Below, one piece after another: positions 29,880-48,500 of a DNA stretch of 64,000 nt. The stretch is from assembly GCF_033366695.1 (NCBI RefSeq), contig NZ_JAOBTQ010000001.1:7688001-7752000 (forward strand), written 5' to 3'. Position numbers and translations under genes: made by a program. Below the pieces are notes generated by a model that searched no databases, was not told the origin of the DNA, and saw only the letters and a list, made by a program, of their open reading frames with translations. This stretch comes from Streptomyces sp. SCL15-4. GTDB lineage: Bacteria > Actinomycetota > Actinomycetes > Streptomycetales > Streptomycetaceae. Numbering within the stretch: position 1 is the stretch's first letter; each line of letters begins with the position of its first letter.

Positions 29880-31604
29880 TCAGCGCAGGCCGGGCAGGTG
29901 CCGTAGCTCCGTGATCCGTAGCAGGCGGGCCGCCGCGAGGTAGCCGGCGGCCAAGGTCACCGCGCCCGCGGCCAGGGAGAGTGCCGTGGGCCAGGTGCCG
30001 GTGCCCAGGCGGGCGGCGCAGACGTGCGCGACCGCCCAGCCCAGGGCCGCGGCCGGCCCCGCGGCGGCCAGCAGCTTGGCGTAGGTGCGGCGCAGGGCCC
30101 CGTCGTCGAGGCGGCCGCCGACCCGCCTCCGCAGCAGCCGCGCGGTCACCACGAGGCCGACCGCGTACGACAGCGTGTACGCCCCGGCCATCGCCGTGAC
30201 CGCCCAGCGTGCCGGCAGCAGCACATGGCACGCGGTGGCGAGGGCGACGTTGACCACGGCGACCCACGCCGCCATGAAGAACGGCGTACGGGTGTCCTCG
30301 AAGGCGTAGAAGCCGCGCAGCAGCAGGTACTGGGCGGAGAACGGCACGAGCCCCGGGCCGAACGCCTGGAGCATGTGACCGAGCGGCCGGGCCGAGGTCG
30401 CGTCGGCGGCGCCGTGGGCGAACAGCAGCACCGCCAGCAGCGGCCCCAGGGCCAGGAAGAAGAAGGCGGCGGGCACGATGACGGCGCCGCTGACCCGCAG
30501 GGCGCGCGACAGGTCCGCCCGCAGGTCGGCGACCCGTCCTTCGGCGGCGGCCCGGCTCATGCGCGGCAGCAGCGCGGTCACCAGCGACACGGTGACGATG
30601 GACTGCGGCAGCATCCAGATGGTCTGCGCGTAGGTGTACGCCGAGTAGCCCGCGCCCGCGTCCGGCAGCTTCTGGTCGGCGGCGTTGGCGTAGTTGGTGA
30701 CCACGGCCAGGGCCACCTGGTTCGCCAGGACGTACAGCAGGGTCCACTTGGCCGCGTGCACGCTGGAGCCGAGACCCGTGCCGCGCCAGTCGAAGCGCGG
30801 GCGGAAGCGGAAGCCGGCGGCGCGGGCGAACGGGATCAGCGCGAGGGCCTGCACGGCTATGCCCGCGGTCGTGCCGATGCCCAGCAGCCGGACCTGGCCG
30901 GCCGTGATGTCCTCGACCCGGTCGGGCGCCGTCATCAGGCCCAGGTAGGCGCCGAACATGGCGACCAGGACGACGTTGTTCAGCACCGGCGTCCACATCG
31001 CCGCACCGAACTTCTCGCGCGCGTTGAGGACTTGGCCGTAGATGCCGGTCAGGCCGTAGAAGAAGATCTGCGGCAGCAGGTACCGGGCGAAGGTCACCGT
31101 CAGCCGGTAGGCCTCGTGGTTGCCTGGTGTGTCCCGCATGTAGACGCCGACGATCTGCGGCGCCGCCCACACCGCCAGCGCCGTCCCGGCGCCGAGGACG
31201 CACACCACGAGGGTCACCAGCCGCTGCTCGTAGGCCCGGCCCTGGTCGGGGTGGGTGGCGCGGGCGCGCACCAGCTGCGGGACGAGGACGGCGTTGAGGG
31301 CGCCGCCGATCAGGAGCGTGTACAGACTGGTCGGCACCGTGTTGGCCGTGTTGTAGGTGCTCGCCAGCAGGCTCGTGCCGAGCGCGGCCGCCTGGAGCAC
31401 CGTGCGTATGAGTCCCGTCGCCCGGGACACCACGGTGCCCGCCGCCATCAGCAGCGAGGCGCGGGCCGGCCCGCCCTGTGCCGGTCTCTTCCCGCGCCGG
31501 CCCCGCCTGCGACGGTCCGCCCGGCCTCCGGGGGCGGCGTGCCGGCCCCGGGCCCGGTGCTGCGCCGGCACCGCCCGTGGCCTCGTCTTCGCGTCCTCGA
31601 TCAT
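29880..31604 (-). CDS. MurJ/MviN-type lipid flippase (MOP superfamily)
   Basis: 574 residues from ATG 31604 (a GTG six bases further out gives 576). After an Arg/Pro-rich cytosolic N-terminus of about 45 residues comes a MurJ core with some 14 hydrophobic helices. Typical segments are MAAGTVVSRATGLIRTVLQA, STYNTANTVPTSLYTLLIGG, LLPQIFFYGLTGIYGQVLNA, TIWMLPQSIVTVSLVTALLP and LLLRGFYAFEDTRTPF. MurJ proteins flip lipid-linked peptidoglycan precursor or related lipids across the membrane. Streptomycetes usually have a core murJ elsewhere together with paralogues; whether this is the housekeeping copy cannot be decided here. No clear ribosome site is visible. Confidence 0.88.
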   Translation of the reverse strand: MIEDAKTRPRAVPAQHRARGRHAAPGGRADRRRRGRRGKRPAQGGPARASLLMAAGTVVSRATGLIRTVLQAAALGTSLLASTYNTANTVPTSLYTLLIGGALNAVLVPQLVRARATHPDQGRAYEQRLVTLVVCVLGAGTALAVWAAPQIVGVYMRDTPGNHEAYRLTVTFARYLLPQIFFYGLTGIYGQVLNAREKFGAAMWTPVLNNVVLVAMFGAYLGLMTAPDRVEDITAGQVRLLGIGTTAGIAVQALALIPFARAAGFRFRPRFDWRGTGLGSSVHAAKWTLLYVLANQVALAVVTNYANAADQKLPDAGAGYSAYTYAQTIWMLPQSIVTVSLVTALLPRMSRAAAEGRVADLRADLSRALRVSGAVIVPAAFFFLALGPLLAVLLFAHGAADATSARPLGHMLQAFGPGLVPFSAQYLLLRGFYAFEDTRTPFFMAAWVAVVNVALATACHVLLPARWAVTAMAGAYTLSYAVGLVVTARLLRRRVGGRLDDGALRRTYAKLLAAAGPAAALGWAVAHVCAARLGTGTWPTALSLAAGAVTLAAGYLAAARLLRITELRHLPGLR

Positions 31605-31716
31605 GCGCACAACCTATGTGAGCGGGTCGCGGGGGCCGGGGCGGGCGTCGGGGAGCGGACACCGTGGGGGAAAATAGTTGCCTTGAGAAACTAGGAAGTG
31701 TGATGAAAGGTCCCGC

Positions 31717-32085
31717 ATGCCGCACCTCACCATCGACTACTCCTCCCACCTGGCCGGAGTCCTCGACGCGAGCGTCCTCGTGAAGGAGCTGCATCCGCTG
31801 GTCCTGGAGGAGTCCGGCTCGGCGGGCGTGTGCAAGACGCTGGTCCGGCCCGTGGAGACGTACGTCGGGGACATGTCGAGCGGGGAGACGGGTTTCGTGC
31901 ACGTCGAGGTGGGCCTGCTGACCGGCCGTCCCGAGCACCAGCGGGCCCGCCTGTCCGAGAGCGTGCTCGCCCTGCTCGACGGACACCTGCGGGCGGCCGG
32001 AGTGCGCGAGGCGGTCGTCACCGTGGAGGTCAGGGAACTGGCCGGCAGCTACCGGCTGTCGTCGCTCTCCACGGCCGGCGGGTGA
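31717..32085 (+). CDS. 5-carboxymethyl-2-hydroxymuconate isomerase-like tautomerase
   Basis: 122 residues from ATG 31717, with a GAAAGG site upstream. It starts MPHLTIDYS, so the mature protein begins with the catalytic Pro1 of the tautomerase superfamily. The remaining pattern (LHPLVLEESGSAG... VETYVGDMSSGETGFVHVEV, HQRARLSESVLALLDGHL) fits the CHMI family of the homoprotocatechuate route. No other genes of that route are nearby, so the physiological substrate is uncertain. It is divergent from the murJ-like gene and followed by a hairpin terminator before the PKS genes. Confidence 0.8.
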   Translation: MPHLTIDYSSHLAGVLDASVLVKELHPLVLEESGSAGVCKTLVRPVETYVGDMSSGETGFVHVEVGLLTGRPEHQRARLSESVLALLDGHLRAAGVREAVVTVEVRELAGSYRLSSLSTAGG

Positions 32086-32119
32086 CGCCGGCCCGGTCAC
32101 GTGGTGCCGTCACCGCCGG

Positions 32120-32147
32120 GGGACCCCTTAGCCGCCGAGGGGGTCCC
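32120..32147 (+). terminator. Terminator between the tautomerase and the PKS genes
   Basis: GGGACCCC at 32120-32127 pairs with GGGGTCCC at 32140-32147 around a 12-base loop, 34 bases after the tautomerase stop. It separates that gene from the PKS operon. Confidence 0.55.
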
Positions 32148-32284
32148 TGGGGGCCGTAGGGGTGTCTTGCGTCACCGCCCCCTGCCTAGCCTCCCACCAG
32201 CGGAGGGGAAGCGGACCGGCGACCGTCCGGAGGCGATCCGCACGGCCCAGGCCCTCACTTCGATCCCGATCGGATGGCGCGCTG

Positions 32285-37695
<5,411 letters not shown>

Positions 37696-37696
<1 letters not shown>

Positions 37697-40600
37697 TGGA
37701 AGACTCGGCCACGGCCGGCAAGCTCCGCGACTACCTCAAGCGGGCCACGACCGAGCTGGAGCGCAGCCGCCGCCGCGTGCGGGAGCTGGAGGACCGCGAG
37801 CACGAGCCCGTCGCCATCATCGGCATGGGCTGCCGCTACCCGGGCGGTGTGCGCACCCCCGAGGACCTGTGGCGGATCGTCGACGAGGGCATCGACGTCG
37901 TCACCGAGTTCCCTGCCGACCGCGGCTGGGACACCGAGGCGATCTACGACCCGGAGCCCGGCGCCCCCGGCAAGACCTACGTCCGCCACGGCGGCTTCCT
38001 GCACGACGCCGCCGAGTGCGACCCCGCCTTCTTCGGCATCAGCCCCAAGGACGCGCCCGGCACCGACCCGCAGCAGCGGCTGCTGCTGGAGGTCACCTGG
38101 GAGGCCTTCGAACGGGCCGGCATCGACCCCACCACCGTCAAGGGCACCCCGACCGGTGTCTTCGTCGGCCTGATGCACCACGACTACATCGGCGGCACCA
38201 TCTCCGGCAGCATCGTCTCCGGCCGCATCGCCTACACCCTCGGCCTGGAGGGGCCCGCGGTCACCATGGACACCGCCTGCTCCTCCTCCCTGGTGGCGCT
38301 GCACCAGGCCGTCCAGTCGCTGCGCAAGGGCGAGTGCTCCCTGGCGCTGGCGGGCGGCGCCGCCGTCATGGCCAGCCCCGAGATGTTCATCGAGTTCAGC
38401 GAGCGCCGCGCGCTGTCCCCCGACGGACGCTGCCACTCCTTCTCCGACGACGCGGCCGGCGCCGCCTGGGCCGAGGGCGCCGGCATGCTGCTGGTGGAGC
38501 GGCTGTCCGACGCGCTGCGCAACGGCCACGAGGTGCTGGCCGTCGTGCGCGGCTCGGCCGTCAACCAGGACGGCGCCTCCAACGGCCTGACCGCGCCCAG
38601 CGGCCCGGCCCAGGTCCGCGTCATCCGGCAGGCCCTCGCCGACGCCCAGCTCGCCCCGCACCACATCGACGCGGTCGAGGCGCACGGTACCGGCACCACC
38701 CTCGGCGACCCCATCGAGGCCCAGGCCGTCATCGCCGCCTACGGACAGGACCGGCCGGAGAACCAGCCGCTGTGGCTCGGGTCCCTCAAGTCCAACATGG
38801 GCCATCCGCAGGCCGCGGCCGGTGTCGGCGCCATCATCAAGACGGTCATGGCGATGCGCCACGGCACCCTGCCCCGCACCCTGCACGTCGAGAAGCCCTC
38901 CACCGCCGTCGACTGGAGCGCCGGAGACGTCCGGCTGCTCACCGAGGGCCGCCCCTGGGACACCCCCGACGGCCGCCCGCGCCGCGCCGGCGTGTCCTCC
39001 TTCGGCATCTCCGGCACCAACGCCCACACCATCCTGGAGGAGGCACCCCCCGCCGGGACCGGACAGGCCCCTGCCGAGCGGGCCGCGCTGCCCGTCATCC
39101 CCTGGGTGCTGTCCGGCAAGGGCCCCGACGCCGTCCGCCGGCAGGCCGAACGGCTCCTCGCCACGGCCGGCGGCCTCGACCCGTACGACGTCGGCTACTC
39201 GCTGGCCACCACCCGGACCGTGTTCTCCCACCGGGCCGCCGTCACCGGCCGGGACCGCGACGAACTGCTGGCCGGCCTGCGCGCCGTCGCCGACGGCCAC
39301 CGGCCCGCCGAGGCGGCCCCCGAACCCGGCCGGCTCGCCGTGCTGTTCTCCGGCCAGGGCTCCCAGCGGCCCGGCATGGGCCGCACCCTGTACACCGCGT
39401 TCCCGGTGTTCGCCGCCGCCTTCGACGAGATCTGCGCCGCGTTCGACACCCACCTGGACCGGCCGCTGCGCGAGGTGATGTGGGACCAGGACACCGACCC
39501 CGCGCCGCTGCACCGGACCGCCTACACCCAGGCGGCCCTGTTCGCCTTCGAAACCGCCCTGTACCGGTTGCTGGAGCACTGGGGCGTGCGCCCGGACCTG
39601 CTCGCCGGGCACTCCGTCGGCGAGGTCGTCGCCGCGCACGCGGCCGGCGTCCTGGACCTGAAGGACGCCGTCGCCCTGGTCGCCGCCCGCGGCCGGCTCA
39701 TGCAGGAACTGCCCGCCGGCGGCGCGATGGTGTCCCTGCTCGCCACCGAGGCCGAGGTCACCGCGCTGCTCACCGACGGCGTCGACATCGCCGCCGTCAA
39801 CGGCCCGCGCGCGGTGGTGGTCTCCGGCGACGAGGACGCCGTACTCGCCGTCGCCGCCCGGGTGGAGAAGTCCACCCGGCTGAAGGTCTCGCACGCCTTC
39901 CACTCCCACCGCATGGAACCCATGCTGGACGCGTTCCGCGAGGTGCTTGCGGGACTGACCTTCCGCGAGCCCGCCGTGCCGGTCGTCTCCAACGTCACCG
40001 GCCGCCTGGCCGACCGGCTCACCTCGCCCGAGTACTGGGTCCGGCACGTCCGGGAGGCCGTCCGCTTCCACGACGGGGTCACCACGCTGGCCGCCGAGGG
40101 CGCCACCCGCTTCCTGGAGGTCGGCCCCGACGCGGTGCTCAGCAACCTGGCCCAGGACACGGTGCCGGTCGTCGTCGGCACCCAGCGCCGCGACCGCGAC
40201 GAGGACGCCGCCCTCCTCGACGCCGTCTGCCGGCTGCACCTGACCGGCACCGGCCCCGACTGGACGGCGGTGTTCGCCGGAGGCCGCAAGGTCGACCTGC
40301 CCACCTACCCCTTCCGCCGCGACCGGCACTGGGAGGACGCCCCCATCCTCCAGGCCGAGCGGTCGGCGGCGGCCCGCGCGGGCGGCGACACCGCCGACCC
40401 GTTCTGGGACCTCGTCCGCGACCGGGACGTCACCGCCGTGGCCGCCACCCTCGGCGTCGCCGACCAGACCTCCGTCGCCGCCGTCGTACCGGCCCTGGCC
40501 GCCTGGCACGAGCGGCGGCAGGCCGACGCCGCGGCCGACGGCTGGCGGTACCGCGTCGCCTGGGAGCCGCTGGCCCCCGCCGCCACCCCGGCGCGCGGCG

Positions 40601-42450
40601 GGCACTGGCTCGCCGTCGTCCCCGCCGCCGGCGACCCCTGGACCACCGCCGTCCTGACCGGGCTCGCCGGACACGGCCTCGCCCTCGACACCCTCACCGT
40701 GCCCGCGACGGCCGGCCGCGCCGAACTCGCCGCGCTGCTCGCCGGACGGGACGGCGTCGACGGAGTGCTGTCCCTGCTGGCGCCCGCCACCGCGCCGGCC
40801 GTCACCGCCGCCCTCGTCCAGGCCCTCGGCGACGCGCAGGTCACCGCACCGCTGTGGTGCCTCACCCGCGACGCCGTCGCCCACGGCCCGGCCGCCGCCG
40901 TCACCGGCCTCGACCAGGCCCCGGTGTGGGGCCTCGGCCGGGTCGCCGCCCTGGAACACCCCGAGCGCTGGGGCGGACTGGCCGACCTGCCCGCCGAGCC
41001 CGGCCCGCAGGTCCTCGCCCGGCTGGCCGCCCTGCTCGGCGACGGCGGCGGCGAGGACCAGGTCGTCCTGCGCGAGACCGGCGCCTACGGCCGGCGCCTG
41101 GAGCCCGCCCCCGCCCGCGCCGGCGCCCCCTTCAAGCCGTCCGGCACCGTGCTGGTCACCGGCGCCACCGGCGCCGTCGGCAGCGCCGTCGCCCGCTGGC
41201 TCGCCGCCGAGGGCGCCGACCACCTGCTGCTGACCTCCCGCCGGGGCATGGACGCGCCCGGCGCCGCCGACCTGGTCCGCGAACTCACCGACGCCGGCAC
41301 CCGGGTCACCCTCACCGCCTGCGACGTCGCCGACCGCCGGGCCCTGGCCGCCCTGCTGGACTCCGTACCGGCCGAACACCCCCTCACCGCCGTGCTGCAC
41401 CTGGCCGGCGTCCTCGACGACGGCGTCCTGGACGCCCTCACCCCCGAACGCTTCGCCCGCGTCCTCGCCCCCAAGGCCGACGCGGCCCGCCACCTGCACG
41501 AACTCACCGCGGACCGGGACCTGTCGGCGTTCGTGCTGTTCTCCTCGCTGACCGCCACCGTCGGCGGCGCCGGCCAGGCCAACTACGCCGCCGCCAACGC
41601 CTACCTCGACGCCCTCGCCGCGCACCGCCGCGCCGCCGGGCTGCCCGCCGTCTCGATCGCCTGGGGACCGTGGGGCGGCGACGGCATGGCCGCCCACGGC
41701 ACCGTACGCTCCGCCGCCCGCGCCATGGGCATGTCCCTCCTCGACCCCGGCCGCGCGCTCACCGCGCTGCGCCGCGCCCTGGCCGGCGGCGACACCGCCG
41801 TCACCGTCGCCGACGTCGACTGGACGGTGTTCGCGCCCGCCTTCAGCGCGACCCGGCCCAGCCCCCTGCTGGCCGCGCTGCCCGGAGCCCGCCCCGGCAC
41901 CGGCGGACCCGAACAGGCGGGCGCCGCCGACGGTTTCGCCGAGAAGCTCGCCGGCCTCACCGGCGGCGAACGCGACCGCGCCCTGCGGGAGCTGGTGTGC
42001 GGCCAGGCCGCCGCCGTCCTCGGCTACGGCGGCGCCGACGCGGTCGAGCCGACCACCGCCTTCCGCGACCTCGGCTTCGACTCCCTCACCTCCGTCGACC
42101 TGCGCAACCGGATCAGCGCCGCCGCCGGGGTGCCGCTGCCGGCCACGCTCATCTTCGACTACGCCACGCCCGCCGCCCTCGCCCAGCACCTGGGCACCGA
42201 ACTCGCGGGCTCCGCCACCTCCTCCGTGGACTCGGTCCTCGCCGACCTCGACCGGATCGCCGCCCGGCTCGGCGGCCTGAGCGCCGAGGACATCGAAGAG
42301 GGCGGGATCACCAACCGCCTGCGGTCGCTGCTCGGCGACCTGGACACGGCCCCCGGCCGGGAGGAGGCCGGCAGCGTCGCCGGACGGCTCGAGGACGCCA
42401 CCGCCGACGACGTCTTCGCCTTCATCGACAACGAACTCGGCTCGGCCTGA
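37696..42450 (+). CDS. Type I modular PKS, module 2: docking-KS-AT-KR-ACP-docking
   Basis: 1584 residues from ATG 37696, sharing one base with the PKS1 stop (TGATG), so the two are coupled. Docking helix [20 protein letters not shown] at the start. KS: Cys195, then VEAHGTGT and [10 protein letters not shown]. The usual EALAMDPQQ stretch reads [11 protein letters not shown]: Ser640 in GHSVGE, later HAFHSH, predicting malonyl-CoA. No DH or ER: a KR with its structural half follows directly, with TGATGAVG at about 1155-1162, B-type LDD motif and Tyr1297. ACP: Ser1463 in GFDSL. The donor docking end is [14 protein letters not shown]. Expected outcome: two carbons and a free beta-hydroxyl, probably D configured. 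Confidence 0.95.
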
Positions 42451-42517
42451 GGCGACCCTCCCACGACACCCCGGCCGCACCGCGGTCCACCTCTTCGCAC
42501 AGGAGTGGCGACACCCG

Positions 42518-45500
42518 ATGACCAACGACGAAAAGCTGCTCTCCTACCTCAAGCGGGTCTCCGCCGACCTGGCCCAGACCCGCCGGCGGCTGCGCGAGGT
42601 GGAGACCCAGGACCGGGAACCCATCGCGATCGTCGGGATGAGCTGCCGCTTCCCCGGCGGCGTGACCACCCCGGAGGAGTTCTGGCGGCTCGTCCACGAC
42701 GGCACCGACGCCATCGGCGACTTCCCCGACGACCGGGGCTGGGACATCGACGCGCTGTACGACCCCGACCCGGACGCCACCGGCAAGAGCTACGTCACCC
42801 GCGGCGGGTTCCTCACCGACGCGGCCGGGTTCGAGCCGGACTTCTTCGGCATCAGTCCCCGCGAGGCGCTGGCGATGGACCCCCAGCAGCGGCTGCTGCT
42901 GGAGGTGTCGTGGGAGGCCCTGGAACGCGCCCGGATCGCCCCCGACTCGGCGCACGGCACCCGCGTCGGCGTGTTCGCCGGCACCAACGGCCAGGACTAC
43001 AAGGACCTGCTGGCCCGGATGCCCGACGACAGCGAGGCCGCGCTCGGCACCGGCGTGCTGGCCGCCGTCATCTCCGGCCGCATCTCCTACACCCTCGGCC
43101 TGGAGGGCCCGGCCGTCACCATCGACACCGCCTGCTCCTCGGCGCTCGTCGCGGTGCACCTCGCCGTCCAGGCCCTGCGCGGCAAAGAGTGCACCCTCGC
43201 CCTGGCGGGCGGCGCCACCGTGATGTCCACGCCGGGCAACTTCGTCGCCTTCAGCCGGCAGCGCGGCCTCGCCGCCGACGGCCGCTGCAAGTCCTTCGCG
43301 GACGCCGCCGACGGCACCGGCTGGAGCGAGGGCGCCGGCATGCTGGTGCTGGAACGGCTCTCCGACGCCCGCCGCAACGGCCACGAGGTGCTGGCCGTCA
43401 TTCGCGGCTCCGCCGTCAACCAGGACGGCGCCTCGAACGGCCTGACCGCCCCCAACGGACCCTCCCAGCAGCGCGTCATCCGCGCCGCGCTGGCCTCCGC
43501 CGGGCTCGGCCCGGCCGACGTGGACCTGCTGGAGGCGCACGGCACCGGCACCACCCTCGGCGACCCCATCGAGGCGCAGGCGCTGCTCGCCACCTACGGC
43601 CAGGGCCGCGAAGAGCCGCTGTGGCTGGGGTCGGTGAAGTCCAACATCGGGCACACCCAGGCCGCGGCCGGCGTCGCCGGCATCATCAAGGCGGTCATGG
43701 CGATGCGGCACCGCGTCCTGCCCCGGACACTGCACGCCGAGCAGCCCTCCACCAAGGTCGACTGGGAGCAGGGCGCCGTCCGGCTGCTGACCGGGAACCG
43801 GCCCTGGACCGACCCCGGCCGCCCGCGCCGGGCCGCCGTGTCCTCCTTCGGCGCCAGCGGCACCAACGCGCACACCATCCTGGAGGAGGCCCCCGCCGAG
43901 GAAGCCGGGGAACCCGCGGAGGCGGCGCCGCGCACGGCCCCGCCGCTGGTGCCCTGGGTGGTCTCCGGCCGCACCGAACGCGCCCTGCGCGAGCAGGCCG
44001 CCCGCCTCGCCGCCGCCGTCGGCGAGGCGGACCCGGTGGACGTGGCGCACTCCCTGGCCGCCACCCGCACCGCCCACCCGTACCGGGCCGTCGTCCTCGG
44101 CGCCGGCCGCGACGAGCTGCTGGCCGCCCTGACCGGCGTCGCCGAGGGCGGCCGGGGCGCCGCCACGGGCCGCATCCGCAAGGGCCAGACCGCCTTCCTG
44201 TTCACCGGCCAGGGCGCGCAGCGCGCCGGCATGGGCCGCGAACTGCACGCCCGCTTCCCGGTGTTCGCCCGCGCCTTCGACGAGATCTGCGCGCTGACCG
44301 GCGACGACGGCCTGCGCGACCTCGTCCTCGGCGACGACCCCGAGCCGCTGCGCCACACCGCCCGCACCCAGACCGCGCTGTTCGCCTACGAAGTCGCCCT
44401 GTACCGGCTGCTGGAGTCCTGGGGACTCACTCCCGACTACCTGGCCGGCCACTCCGTCGGCGAGATCGCCGCCGCCCATGTGGCGGGCGTCCTGGACCTG
44501 AAGGACGCGACCACGCTGGTGACCGCGCGCGGCCGGCTGATGCAGGCGCTGCCCGAGGGCGGCGCGATGATCGCCGTACGCGCCACCGAGGAGGAGGTCC
44601 GCCCGCATCTCACCGCGCGGATCGGCATCGCCGCCGTCAACGGCCCCCGTTCCGTGGTGATCTCCGGCGACGCCGCCGAGGCCGAGGCGGTGGCCGCCCG
44701 CTTCGACAAGAGCCGCCGGCTGACGGTCTCGCACGCCTTCCACTCGCCGCTGATGGAACCGATGCTGGACGCGTTCCGGACGGTCGTGGAGTCCCTGACC
44801 TTCCACCGGGCCGCCGTCCCCGTCGTCTCCAACGTCACCGGCGCGCTCGCCACCCAGGACATCGCCTCCCCCGAGTACTGGGTGCGGCACGTGCGCGAGG
44901 CGGTCCGCTTCCACGACGGCGTCCGCGCCCTCGCCGCCGCGGGCGTCACCCGCTACCTCGAGGTCGGCCCGGACGCCGTGCTGACCGCCATGGCCCGCGA
45001 CTGCCTGACCGACGACGGCACCGACACCGACGCCGTCCTGGCCGCCGCCGCCCGCCGCGACCGCGACGAGACCGAGACCCTGCTCACCGCCCTCGCCCGG
45101 CTGTACACCGCCGGCGCCGCCGTGGACTGGACCGCGCTGTTCACCGGCGCCCGCACCGTCGACCTGCCCACCACCGCCTTCCAGCGCGAACGCTTCTGGC
45201 CCGAGACGACCGCGACCGCCGGCGACGTCGGCTCCGCCGGCCTGGACTCCGCCGACCACCCGCTGCTCGGCGCCGCCACCGTCCTCGCCGACACCGACGG
45301 CGCCGTCCTCACCGGCCGGCTGTCGGCGCGCACCCATCCCTGGCTCGCCGACCACGTCGTCGGCGGCCGGATCGTGGTCCCCGGCACCGCCATGGTCGAA
45401 CTCGCCGTCCGCGCCGGCGACCAGGTCGGCTGCGCCCACCTGGACGAACTCGCCCTGGAGACACCGCTGGTGCTGCCCGCGGACGAAGGGGTGCGGGTCC

Positions 45501-48500
45501 AGGTCGCCGTCGGGGCGCCCGACGCCCTGGGCGCCCGTACGGTGCACGTGTACGCACGCGCCGAGAGCCTGCCCGCCGACGCCCCGTGGACCGCGCACGC
45601 CTCCGGCCTCCTCACCGCCGGCCCCGCCGCCCCGGGCACCCGCCTGGACGACTGGCCCCCCGAGGACGCCGAAGCGCTCGACATCAGCGGCCTGTACGAG
45701 CGGCACGCCGCCGCCGGACTGGAGTACGGGCCCGTCTTCCGTGCCCTGACCGCCGCCTGGCGGCGCGACGGGGAACTGTTCGCCGAGGTACGGCTACCCG
45801 AGCGGCCCGCCGCCGACGCGCCCCGCTTCGGCCTGCATCCGGCCGCGTTCGACGCCGCCCTGCACTCCCTGGCCCTGCTCGGCGACGGATCCGCCGACGA
45901 CACCGCCCGGCTGCCGTTCGCGTTCGCGGGCGTCACCCTGCACGCCACCGGCGCCTCGGTGCTGCGCGCCCGGCTGACACCCGCCGGCGAGAACGCCTTC
46001 GCCGTCGACCTGGCCGACGCCGGCGGCGCGCCCGTCGCCACCGTCGCCTCGCTGACCTCCCGCCCGCTCACCCGCCTCACCGCCCACGACCCCGCCGCCG
46101 ACGCCCTGTTCACCCTCGACTGGCAGCCGCTGCCCCTGGACACCGACGCCCCCGACGCCGGCCACCGGGTGCTGCACAGCAGCCCGGGGTCCACTCCCGA
46201 CGCCGTCCGCGCCGCGCTGCGCACCGCGCTCGCCGCTCTCCAGGACGACGACCCCCGCCCGCTCGCCGTGGTCACCCGCGGCGCGGTGAGCGTCGCCGGC
46301 GAGGACGTGCCCGACCTGGCCGGCGCCGCCGTATGGGGCCTGGTGCGGTCCGCGCAGTCCGAGCACCCCGACCGGTTCACGCTGCTCGACCTCGAACCCG
46401 GCGCGGACGCCGCCGCCGTCCTGCCCGGCGCCCTCGCCACCGGCGAACCCCAGCTCGCCGTGCGCGAAGGCACCGCCCGCGCCGCCCGCCTCCTACGCGC
46501 CGAACTCCCCGCCGACGCCCCCGGCCGCACCTTCGATCCCGAGGGCACCGTCCTGCTGACCGGCGCCACCGGCGGCCTCGGCCGGGTCCTCGCCCGCCAT
46601 CTGGTCACCGCGCACGGCGTGCGGCACCTCGCGCTGCTCAGCCGCTCCGGCAACGCCGACGACCTGATCGCCGACCTGGCCGCCCTCGGCGCCACCGCGA
46701 CCGCCCACGCCTGCGACGTCGCCGACCGGGACCGCCTCGCCGCCGTCCTGGCCGCCCTCCCCGCCGACCGCCCCCTCACCGCGGTCGTGCACGCCGCCGG
46801 CGTCCTGGACGACGGCGTGATCTCCGCCCTCATCCCCGAACGCCTCGACACCGTCCTCGCACCGAAGGCCCTCGGCGCCCTCCACCTGCACGAACTGACC
46901 GGCCCCGGCACCACGTTGGTGCTGTTCTCCTCCATCGCCGGCACCGTCGGCGCCCCCGGCCAGGGCAACTACGCCGCCGCCAACGCCGTCCTGGACGCGC
47001 TGGCCGCGCACCGGCACGCCCACGGCGCCCCCGCCCTGTCGCTGGCCTGGGGTCCCTGGGAGCCGTCCGGCGGCATGACCGGCACCCTCGACGAGGCCGA
47101 CCGCTCCCGGATGACCCGGGGCGGCATGACCGCCCTGTCCGCCGAGGAGGGCACCGCGCTGTTCGACCGGGCGCTGTGGGCCGGCCGTCCCGCCCTGGCG
47201 CCGGTACGGCTCTCCCTGCCCGCGCTGCGCGCCCAGGGCCCCGGCCTCGCGCCCGTCCTCCGGGCCCTCGCGGGCCGCCCGGTGCGCCGGGAGGCCGCCG
47301 CCGAGGGCACCGGCGCCGGCTTCGCCGAGCGGCTGGCCGCGCTGAACGCCGAGGAGCGCGCCGAGGCGCTGCTGCACACGGTCCGCGCCCATGTCGCCGC
47401 CGTCCTCGGGCACGCCGACCCGGGCGGCGTGGAGACCGACCGGGCCTTCAAGGACCTCGGCTTCGACTCGCTCGCAGCCATCGAACTGCGCAACTCCCTC
47501 TCCGCCGAACTGGGCCGGCGGCTGAGCGCCACCCTGGTCTTCGACCACCCCTCGCCCGAAGCGCTCGCCGCCCACCTCGGCACGCTGGTCGGCGACGCCC
47601 CGGCCGCGGCCCGCGGCGACCGGCGCGCCCGCGCGGCCCGCGCCGAGGAGCCGCTGGCGATCGTCGGCCTGGCCTGCCGCTACCCGGGCGACGTCCGCAC
47701 CGCGGACGACCTGTGGCGGCTGGTCGCGGACGGCACCGACGCCATCACCGCCTTCCCCGCCGACCGCGGCTGGGACGTGGACCGGGTCGTCGACCCCACC
47801 CGGCGGCGCCCCGACACCTCCTACGTCGGCGAAGGCGGATTCCTGCACGACGCGGGCGACTTCGACGCCGCCTTCTTCGGCATCAGCCCCAAGGAAGCCC
47901 TCGTCATGGACCCCCAGCAGCGGCTGCTGCTGGAGACGTCCTGGGAGGCGCTGGAGGACGCCGGCATCGACCCGCACTCCCTCAAGGGCAGCCGCACCGG
48001 CGTGTTCGCCGGCGTGCAGTACCACGACTACTTCGGCAGCTTCGGCTCCGGCAGCATCATCTCCGGCCGCGTCGCCTACACCCTCGGCCTGGAGGGCCCC
48101 TCCCTCTCCGTCGACACCGCCTGCTCCTCCTCCCTGGTGGCGCTCCACCTGGCCGCCCAGTCGCTCCGGCAGGGCGAGTCCGACCTGGCGCTGGTCGGCG
48201 GCGTCGCCGTCATGGCCACCCCGGAGACGTTCGTGGAGTTCAGCCGGCAGGGCGCGCTCGCCCCCGACGCCCGCACCCGCGCCTTCGCCGACGCGGCGGG
48301 CGGCACCGTGTGGGGCGAGGGCGTCGGCGTGCTCGTCGTGGAACGCCTCTCCGACGCCCGCCGCAACGGCCACCAGGTCCTCGCCCTCGTCCGCGGCACC
48401 GCCGTCAACCAGGACGGCGCCTCCAACGGCCTCACCGCCCCCAACGGCCCCGCCCAGGAACGCGTCATCCGCGAGGCCCTGGCCGCCGCCCGCCTCACCA

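Noticed and set aside
32165..32192. Sigma70-like promoter for the PKS operon (TTGCGT ... TAGCCT)
   Set aside because: Spacing is only 14 bases, too short to report as a feature.
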